Of a DNA stretch of 7,276 bases, positions 1-4,810 are shown in pieces (the first letter of the stretch is position 1; every line of letters starts with the position of its first letter). The stretch is from positions 6,142 to 13,417 of the forward strand of contig PMIZ01000096.1 in assembly GCA_003157225.1 (NCBI GenBank). The letters are read 5' to 3'. The notes below the pieces were generated by a model that was not told where the DNA came from, did not search any database, and saw nothing but the letters and a program-made list of their open reading frames with translations. This stretch comes from Actinomycetota bacterium (GTDB lineage: Bacteria; Actinomycetota; Thermoleophilia; RBG-16-64-13). Made by a program: the position numbers and the translations under genes.

Positions 1-24
1 CAGGTTCGAGTCCTGCTGGGCCCA
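1..24 (+). tRNA. 3' end of a tRNA cut by the window start (isotype not determinable)
   Basis: The first bases are a T arm without its first nucleotide: stem CAGG, loop TTCGAGT, stem CCTGC. They are followed by a 3' acceptor strand TGGGCCC and discriminator A at 24. The 5' acceptor strand, outside the window, should therefore read GGGCCCA. The genomic sequence continues with TCT, so the CCA tail is not encoded. The anticodon is outside the window. tRNA-Ile(GAT) in GC-rich bacteria often has this type of acceptor and T arm, but that is only a guess. It is convergent with the phosphatase gene, whose stop lies 36 bases downstream. No terminator with a T run is visible between them. Confidence 0.78.
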
Positions 25-60
25 TCTTGTGGCCGAGTCTTGCTGGCACGCCTCTTCAGC

Positions 61-2670
61 TCACGCGCTCTGGGACGGTTTGTGGTAGCGGATGGCGAGA
101 AGGGCCGCGTCGTCCTTGACGGTCTTGTTCGCGAACTCCAGCACATCTTGAAAGAGAACAGTGGGCAGTTCCGACACGGGGAAGCGGCTGGCGGCCGCCA
201 GCGATTGTGCAAGCCGATCATCGCCGTAGAACAAGCCGTCTCTTCTTGCCTCAGTCACTCCGTCCGTGTAGAGGAGCAATACCGATCCTTCCGGAAGCCG
301 CGCCAAGTTGGCGGCGTATCGAGATTCGGGGAAGACTCCGAGGGGCGGGGCGGGACGGGTCTCAAGAGGAAGCGCCGATCCGGAAACCGAGAGCAGTGGA
401 GGGGGGTGACCTGCGGACGAATAGTGGAGCTCTCCGGTGTTGAGGTCGAGACAGGCAAGAAAGGCCGTCACGAAGCCCTGCACGCCCTTGTTCAGGAGCA
501 GGTTGTTGACTCGTTCCAACACCTCATCGGGACTGCGCCCCTCAATAACGTACGCGTTGATGCTGTCCTTGACCATCAGAGCAATGCGGGACGCCTCGAT
601 CCCCCGCCCGGAGACATCTCCCACCATCAGACCGACGCACTCTTCGCGAATGCGGAACAGGTCGTAGAAGTCCCCCCCGATCTGGGCCCCGGACGTTGCG
701 GACAGGTGGGCGTGCGCGAAGTCGACATGGGGGATGGCGGGGAGAGCATCCAGGAACACCCGCTGGAGGCGCTCGAACAATAGGTGCTGCTCTCGGGCGA
801 GTTCGGCTTGGTGCTGGTAGCTGTCACGCAGTTCGTCGCCTTGAACCCGGAGTTCTTCGTTGACCGCCGCCAGCTCTTCGTTGAGTTCCTGCTGCTGATG
901 GAGAAGCTGCTCGCGCTCCGCCTCAACCCGCTTGCGCTCGGTGATGTCCATGTAGGCGGCCAGGGAGCCACGGACGCGACCTTGGTCGTCAAACAACGGG
1001 CTCGAGTTGCCGAACATGGTGACGCGATGGCCACTTGGCAACAGCGCGTCCATTTCGTAGTTGAGCACATCCTGCCCCGTGACCGCCGATATCTGCATCG
1101 GCATTTCCTCAGGCTTCAGCGGATGGCCATCACGGAACCACTGACGCTCGGTGTCGAACAACGCTCCTTCGGTCGTGCCGACAGAGGCGTTTTCGCCTTC
1201 CTCAGTCTCGCATAGGCGGGCGGCCTCTCTATTGCCGACGATCACCTGGCACTGCGGATCGTGGGACACCCAGATGGCCGCTGGCACGAGGTTCATGAGT
1301 TTCTCCAACTCCTCCGCGCGGTCTCGGGCGGCCTGCTCGGTCTGCCGGACGGCCTGAAGGAGTTGCTCCCGCTCCGTGAGCGTCTGGTTGAGAATGCTCT
1401 CGCGCTCGGAAGCCCTCTTGCGCACCCAGTCTCCGGCAAGACCGGCTAAGCCGGCGGCCGCCATCCACAGGAAGATGGACAGCACGATGGCCGCGGCGGC
1501 CACGGTCGTGCCGAGATCGGTCAAGAAGACGAAGTAGCCCATGCCGCCGGCCAGCGCCACGAGCGCCCCGACCGTTGGTCCTCCGACGATGCCCGCAAGC
1601 ACCCCAAGCAACGCCGCGACGGCCCCTGGCAAACCGAGGTAGTGGGCCGGCGATCCCAGACGGTCGATCCCGAACATCACGACGACCTGGAGAATGGCGC
1701 CTATGATCAGCGCGAGCACCGCGAAGCGGCGCCCGAACAGCGTGCGGCCGACGCGGAAGGCTCTGACGGCCACCCAGCCCGGCCTCGCCCTGCGTTTGGC
1801 GGTCACGTCCTCGAGCGCGAAGAGCAAGGCTTCCACTTCGCCATCGCTGCCGAGAAGCGGTGTCAACGTCCAGTCCCAGTAGGTGACACCCCACTCAGGA
1901 TGGTCGGGGAACTGGAAGGCGCGCGCCTTGACGGTCAACGGCTTCTTGGCGCGAACGACCTCTTCGAACAGCGGTTTGGCGTCGGACGGGTAGAGCTCGA
2001 AGTGATTCCTGCCGGCGTGGTCACTCACCTCGCGCCGGCAGGCCCTGGCGTAGGCATCGTTTACCCTGATGAAGTCGAACTGGGGGTCGAGTAGCACGAG
2101 TGGAGTAAGCGATTGCTCGAAGAAGGCATCGAGGTAGGCCCTTTGATCAACGAGAGAACGCTCGCTCGCGCGGAGCCTTCCCTCGGTCTGGTCGAGTTCG
2201 TCCTCCAATTCCTGCGCGTATGTCTCGACCTCCCTGCGCCCGAGCACCTGGTCGGTCACTTCGGAGATGTAGATCAGCAGGGGATAGGGAGGCGAGGCGT
2301 CGCGGCTCTTCAGGGGCAGTGCCTCCCAACGCCAGTAGACCGTCCCGCGGGCGAAGCCACGTACCTCATACTCCGGCAGAGAGCCAGAGCGGCCGGTTCT
2401 TGAAGCGTAACCAAGGATCTTGATTGCCGGGTCGTCATATGAAGCTCGGATGACGTCGGCTATTGGTACCCCCTCGAGCGGGTGCGAACGCTGTGGTTCG
2501 TCCAGCAGATCGCGGAGGGACCTGTTAGCCCACTGGAGGCGCAATTGCGGGTCCAGGACGCAGGTGCCGAGCGGCATCATCTCAGCCAGATCCGGCAGCG
2601 CACCCTTGTCCGAGGCCTGCGGGGATGTGGCGCCGGGAGCGGCGGACTCATCGGTGGGCTGCGGAGCCAT
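61..2670 (-). CDS. Membrane-associated multi-PAS sensor protein with C-terminal SpoIIE/RsbU-type PP2C serine phosphatase
   Basis: The 869-residue protein starts at the ATG at 2670. Seen in order: a PAS-like domain at about 31-141; a coiled coil at about 141-173; a second PAS at about 176-291; a very hydrophobic segment at about 313-413 that can form four membrane helices; a coiled coil at 420-456; a third PAS at about 456-579 ending in the usual DITERK; a long Glu/Gln-rich coiled coil at 580-636; and a SpoIIE phosphatase domain at about 643-863. The metal-binding motifs of the phosphatase are all present: GGDFYD, GDVSGRG, the SAGHPPP loop, YTDGVTEA and KDDAALLAIR, so it should be active. Such proteins usually dephosphorylate an anti-sigma factor antagonist to release a sigma factor in response to a signal. 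No partner gene is in view. The frame stays open upstream to 3087, but that part lies antisense to the NIF3 coding region and does not look like protein. A GTG directly before the ATG is an alternative start. The Shine-Dalgarno match is weak (GAGAG, rather far upstream). Confidence 0.9.
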   Translation of the reverse strand: MAPQPTDESAAPGATSPQASDKGALPDLAEMMPLGTCVLDPQLRLQWANRSLRDLLDEPQRSHPLEGVPIADVIRASYDDPAIKILGYASRTGRSGSLPEYEVRGFARGTVYWRWEALPLKSRDASPPYPLLIYISEVTDQVLGRREVETYAQELEDELDQTEGRLRASERSLVDQRAYLDAFFEQSLTPLVLLDPQFDFIRVNDAYARACRREVSDHAGRNHFELYPSDAKPLFEEVVRAKKPLTVKARAFQFPDHPEWGVTYWDWTLTPLLGSDGEVEALLFALEDVTAKRRARPGWVAVRAFRVGRTLFGRRFAVLALIIGAILQVVVMFGIDRLGSPAHYLGLPGAVAALLGVLAGIVGGPTVGALVALAGGMGYFVFLTDLGTTVAAAAIVLSIFLWMAAAGLAGLAGDWVRKRASERESILNQTLTEREQLLQAVRQTEQAARDRAEELEKLMNLVPAAIWVSHDPQCQVIVGNREAARLCETEEGENASVGTTEGALFDTERQWFRDGHPLKPEEMPMQISAVTGQDVLNYEMDALLPSGHRVTMFGNSSPLFDDQGRVRGSLAAYMDITERKRVEAEREQLLHQQQELNEELAAVNEELRVQGDELRDSYQHQAELAREQHLLFERLQRVFLDALPAIPHVDFAHAHLSATSGAQIGGDFYDLFRIREECVGLMVGDVSGRGIEASRIALMVKDSINAYVIEGRSPDEVLERVNNLLLNKGVQGFVTAFLACLDLNTGELHYSSAGHPPPLLSVSGSALPLETRPAPPLGVFPESRYAANLARLPEGSVLLLYTDGVTEARRDGLFYGDDRLAQSLAAASRFPVSELPTVLFQDVLEFANKTVKDDAALLAIRYHKPSQSA

Positions 2671-2806
2671 CACGTAATCAAGCTCTCGGATCGCGTTGGA
2701 TTCGATGTCCGTCGGGGCGGCGCCCACGTGCAACAAGACGGCGGACGGCGTAGACCGTGCTGCCGAAGTCTCGCCGACCGCCCTGTTCCCCACGAGTCGG
2801 CCGCCA

Positions 2807-2838
2807 TTGGAAGTCAAGCATGACGTACGAAGTATAAT
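2807..2838 (+). promoter_or_regulatory. Probable promoter of the NIF3-RNase H gene
   Basis: A perfect -10 hexamer TATAAT lies at 2833-2838. The best -35 candidate is TTGGAA at 2807-2812, with a long 20-base spacer, so recognition probably rests mainly on the -10. The start of transcription would be near 2845, leaving a leader of about 48 bases before the TTG start at 2893. The minus strand reads TATACT across 2836-2831, so a second -10 pointing toward the phosphatase gene may overlap this one. No -35 for that direction is convincing. Confidence 0.6.
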
Positions 2839-2854
2839 GCAGACTCGACGTGAT
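2820..2854. repeat. Imperfect inverted repeat around the NIF3 promoter -10
   Basis: The left arm ATGACGTACGA (2820-2830) and the complement of the right arm, ATCACGTCGA (2845-2854), agree at nine of ten positions once one extra A in the left arm is bulged out. The 14-base middle holds the TATAAT box. A further ACGTGA copy follows at 2855-2860, giving a short direct repeat with 2848-2853. The geometry suits an operator for a dimeric regulator, but chance cannot be excluded. Confidence 0.35.
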
Positions 2855-2860
2855 ACGTGA

Positions 2861-2874
2861 CCCGGCACGCCGGG
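2861..2874 (+). repeat. Short perfect hairpin in the NIF3 leader
   Basis: CCCGG, a four-base loop CACG, then CCGGG form a perfect GC-only stem. It ends seven bases before the Shine-Dalgarno sequence at 2882-2887. It lies inside the leader predicted from the promoter at 2833-2838. It may tune leader stability or ribosome access. It has no T run and is not a terminator. Confidence 0.45.
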
Positions 2875-2881
2875 TGGTCCC

Positions 2882-2895
2882 AGGGGGTCGACTTG
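2882..2895 (+). promoter_or_regulatory. Ribosome binding site that decides a TTG start for the NIF3-RNase H gene
   Basis: AGGGGG at 2882-2887 stands five bases before a TTG codon at 2893. A GTG at 2857 opens the same frame 12 codons earlier but has no purine-rich sequence in front of it. Starting at the TTG gives an N-terminus of the form M-L-V-S-D-L-L, which matches the usual beginning of NIF3 proteins. The GTG start adds residues not typical of the family. Confidence 0.62.
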
Positions 2896-4440
2896 CTCGT
2901 TTCCGATCTGCTCATGCTGCTCGACGAGAGAGCTCCCGCCGTTCTGGCCGAACCCGGGGACAACTGCGGGCTTCTGGTGGGTGACGAGAGGGCGGCGGTT
3001 CGCCGCATCCTCGCGGCCCTGGAGTTGACAGACGCCGTCCTTGACGAGGCGCTCTCCAGTGGGATCGACACCATTCTCACGCACCACCCGTTGCTGTTCT
3101 CGCCGGTGAACTCGCTCGTAGAATCGCGCGTCCGGGAGAGATTATTGCGGCGGCTGGTGCAGGAGCGCATGACTATGATCGCCTGCCACACAAACGCGGA
3201 CTCCGCTCTTGGCGGTCTGGCGGATATTGCCGGTGCGGCGCTTGGTCTCCAAGGGATGGAGCCTCTCCAATCGGCCGCGGCGGGGTGGTGCAAGCTGGTG
3301 GGATACGTCCCGCCGGAGGCGCTGGACGTGGTGGCCGCAGCCGTGTTCGCCGCGGGAGGAGGAGGCATTGGCAACTACAAGGAATGCGCCTTCGTCACGA
3401 AGGGTACGGGGTGGTTCACTCCCCTGCCGGGCAGCAACCCCACGATCGGAGAGGTGGCCCGCGCCGAGCGGACCCCCGAGGTACGTTGGGAGACGGTCGT
3501 GCCACGCGCGCGGCTCGGCGGCGTCGTGCGCGCGTTCGTGGGCGCGCACCCCTACGAGGAGCCGGCTTTCGACATCTATCCCGTCGACGATGTGCTTCCT
3601 CATGCCGGTTTGGGGAGGGTGGGCACTCTTGCGGAGCCGCTGTGCCTGTGCGACCTGGCTGCCAAGACCGCGGAGACCTTCGAGCTGAGCTCGGCAGCGT
3701 GGAGCGGCGACGGCGCCCGCCGGGTCGTCCGCGTGGGCGTGCTCCCGGGGAGCGGACGGAGCGCGATGGCGACGGCGGCGGGTGTGTGCGAGGTGCTCAT
3801 CACGGGCGATCTCGGTTATCACGCCGCCGAGCAGGCCGCGCACAGGGGGCTCTGCCTGATCGATGTTCCCCACGGGGAATTCGAGTGGTGGACGTTCAAG
3901 AAGTGGACCGAGGTGTTGGCGGGGGGCTTGGCGGCATGTGACGTGGGCCTTTCCATCTCGAGAGAGTGGCGGCCGCCATGGCGCCGAACCGGCGAGAAGG
4001 GGGAGCGGAGAATGCCGTCTGTTTCGCTGAAGTTGCGCGTGTGGATAGATGGGGGATCCCGCGGGAATCCCGGGCCGAGCGGCATCGGCGTGGTCATCGA
4101 GGATGCGCAAGGTGGGGTGCTCGAGACCGTGGGTCGAGTGATAGGCGTGGGAACGAACAATGTGGCCGAGTATCGAGCTCTGGTCGCGGGTCTCGAGCTG
4201 GCGCAGGCGAGGGGAGCCTCCGAGGTGGAGGTCTTGTCCGACTCCGAACTCCTCGTCAAGCAGATGCGGGGGGAGTACAGAGTCAAGAACGATGGCCTCC
4301 GACCTCTCCACGCCGAGGCGCGCGAGAGGGCCGCCCGGTTTTCCGCCTTCTCCATTCGGCACATAGACCGAAACCAGAATGCCCGTGCGGACGCACTGGT
4401 CAACCGGGCGCTGGACGAACACGAGAAGGCTGGTCTATAA
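2893..4440 (+). CDS. NIF3-like dinuclear metal protein (YbgI/YqfO type) fused to an RNase HI-like domain
   Basis: The frame encodes 515 residues from the TTG start. Residues 1 to about 360 are a full-length NIF3/DUF34 protein with a PII/CutA-like insert at about 132-231. Its metal ligands are all visible: the HHP motif (H64, H65), D103 in HTNAD, and H327/E331 in HGEFE. The exact reaction of this family is unsettled; GTP cyclohydrolase-like, hydrolase and metal-chaperone roles have been proposed. Residues 374-515 are an RNase HI-like domain. The D-E-D-D catalytic set is intact: D386 in WIDGGSRGN, E426 in NNVAEYRAL, D450 in LSDSELL and D500 in NARADAL, so it should cut the RNA strand of RNA-DNA hybrids. 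The two parts are joined by a short Arg-rich stretch with no stop codon. A strong Shine-Dalgarno site before the internal ATG at 4012 suggests the RNase H part may also be made alone. In many bacteria these genes are neighbours, often with a coiled-coil zinc-ribbon gene between them; that gene is missing here. A single-base sequencing error that destroyed the NIF3 stop cannot be ruled out. Confidence 0.9.
   Translation: MLVSDLLMLLDERAPAVLAEPGDNCGLLVGDERAAVRRILAALELTDAVLDEALSSGIDTILTHHPLLFSPVNSLVESRVRERLLRRLVQERMTMIACHTNADSALGGLADIAGAALGLQGMEPLQSAAAGWCKLVGYVPPEALDVVAAAVFAAGGGGIGNYKECAFVTKGTGWFTPLPGSNPTIGEVARAERTPEVRWETVVPRARLGGVVRAFVGAHPYEEPAFDIYPVDDVLPHAGLGRVGTLAEPLCLCDLAAKTAETFELSSAAWSGDGARRVVRVGVLPGSGRSAMATAAGVCEVLITGDLGYHAAEQAAHRGLCLIDVPHGEFEWWTFKKWTEVLAGGLAACDVGLSISREWRPPWRRTGEKGERRMPSVSLKLRVWIDGGSRGNPGPSGIGVVIEDAQGGVLETVGRVIGVGTNNVAEYRALVAGLELAQARGASEVEVLSDSELLVKQMRGEYRVKNDGLRPLHAEARERAARFSAFSIRHIDRNQNARADALVNRALDEHEKAGL
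3997..4014 (+). promoter_or_regulatory. Internal Shine-Dalgarno and ATG for separate translation of the RNase HI domain
   Basis: AAGGGGGAG at 3997-4005 lies six bases before an in-frame ATG at 4012. Initiation here would give a free-standing 142-residue RNase HI whose catalytic residues are D13, E53, D77 and D127, the normal length and layout for the enzyme. The same bases encode the Arg/Lys/Glu-rich linker of the fusion protein, so purine richness alone could be coding. The spacing and strength nevertheless look like a real initiation site. Confidence 0.55.
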
Positions 4441-4441
4441 T
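4412..4441 (+). promoter_or_regulatory. Probable promoter of the tRNA-Gly/tRNA-Cys pair, overlapping the upstream stop codon
   Basis: A perfect -10 TATAAT lies at 4436-4441. Its bases 4438-4440 are also the TAA stop of the NIF3-RNase H gene. A fair -35, TGGACG at 4412-4417 (four of six bases), has an 18-base spacer. Transcription would begin near 4448, about 15 bases before mature tRNA-Gly, a normal distance for a tRNA promoter. Readthrough from the upstream gene may add to expression. Confidence 0.65.
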
Positions 4442-4450
4442 CCACCAGCC
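4428..4450. repeat. Perfect 7-bp inverted repeat enclosing the tRNA-Gly promoter -10
   Basis: GGCTGGT at 4428-4434 and ACCAGCC at 4444-4450 are exact reverse complements. They flank a nine-base middle that holds TATAAT. Transcription from this promoter would begin inside the right arm, so the repeat would act as DNA rather than as an RNA hairpin of that transcript. In readthrough RNA from the gene upstream it could fold, but there is no T run to make it a terminator. Confidence 0.55.
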
Positions 4451-4462
4451 GCGAGGTTCCGG

Positions 4463-4539
4463 GCGGATGTAGCTCAGTTGGCTAGAGCGTCTGCTTGCCA
4501 TGCAGAAGGTCGAGGGTTCGAATCCCTTCATCCGCTCCA
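4463..4539 (+). tRNA. tRNA-Gly (anticodon GCC), CCA encoded
   Basis: A complete cloverleaf can be drawn. Acceptor GCGGATG pairs with CATCCGC (4529-4535), the D stem is GCTC/GAGC, the anticodon stem is TCTGC/GCAGA around loop TTGCCAT, and the T arm is GAGGG-TTCGAAT-CCCTT with one G-U pair. The anticodon GCC reads the GGC and GGU glycine codons. Discriminator T at 4536 is followed by an encoded CCA at 4537-4539. The gene begins 22 bases after the stop of the NIF3-RNase H gene, and tRNA-Cys follows after 12 bases, so the two tRNAs are probably one transcript. Confidence 0.97.
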
Positions 4540-4551
4540 TTTCTGTCCCGG

Positions 4552-4622
4552 GGCGACGTGGCCGAGTGGCTAGGCACGGGTCTGCAAAACCCGCTACACC
4601 GGTTCAATTCCGGTCGTCGCCT
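4552..4622 (+). tRNA. tRNA-Cys (anticodon GCA), CCA not encoded
   Basis: Acceptor GGCGACG pairs with CGTCGCC (4615-4621). The anticodon stem is CGGGT/ACCCG around loop CTGCAAA, and the T arm is ACCGG-TTCAATT-CCGGT. The anticodon GCA reads UGC and UGU. Discriminator T at 4622, usual for tRNA-Cys, is followed by CCT in the DNA, so the CCA tail must be added after transcription. No separate promoter fits in the 12 bases behind tRNA-Gly. Confidence 0.96.
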
Positions 4623-4797
4623 CCTCGCACTGGTCGTCGTATCACCCTGGTTCGGAGCTTCGCAAGGAGCCGCATGAGCCGGGGCATCTCTTGTGCCGCG
4701 CGTTCGCGGTGAAGCCTGTTCTGCATTGGGTCAATATTAGGCCCATTGCGTTATCGGGTCGTTTGCGGTAGCGTCAAGGCGGTTGTAGTCACGCGTG
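4623..4797 (+). other. Intergenic region between tRNA-Cys and the secreted-protein gene
   Basis: I find no coding sequence here and no classical terminator. A small GC hairpin, CCGCG-CGTT-CGCGG at 4696-4709, has no following T run. The best promoter candidate for the downstream gene is TTGCGT (4746-4751) with a 17-base spacer to TAGCGT (4769-4774). It keeps the most important bases of each box but is weak. The downstream gene may instead depend on readthrough from the tRNAs. Confidence 0.4.
4724..4748. repeat. Imperfect inverted repeat with AT-only loop upstream of the secreted-protein gene
   Basis: CATTGGGTC (4724-4732) and GGCCCATTG (4740-4748) pair over nine positions with one T-T mismatch and one G-T pair. 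They leave a seven-base loop of only A and T. The loop overlaps a -10-like hexamer TATTAG (4735-4740), but no -35 lies at the right distance. It could be an operator or a leader hairpin, depending on where transcription starts. Confidence 0.35.
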
Positions 4798-4810
4798 AGG
4801 AGGGGCAGGC

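Noticed and set aside
40..783. 247-codon open frame on the plus strand
   Set aside because: It is opposite the SpoIIE phosphatase domain, whose motifs are unmistakable on the minus strand. GC-rich coding DNA commonly leaves such shadow frames.
2857..2892. GTG start for the NIF3-RNase H gene at 2857
   Set aside because: There is no Shine-Dalgarno sequence before it, and the extra 12 residues are not family-like. The TTG at 2893 has a strong site at ideal spacing.
2671..3087. N-terminal extension of the phosphatase reading frame to an ATG at 3087
   Set aside because: It runs antisense to the NIF3 coding region and across the divergent promoter, and its translation lacks any domain character. 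The first PAS domain begins only after the ATG at 2670.
3142..4422. 426-codon open frame on the minus strand
   Set aside because: It is antisense to NIF3-RNase H. The translation is rich in Arg, His and Pro with no recognisable domain, and the opposite strand has complete catalytic motifs.
4696..4709. GC hairpin after tRNA-Cys as a terminator
   Set aside because: The stem is perfect but no T run follows, so intrinsic termination is not supported.
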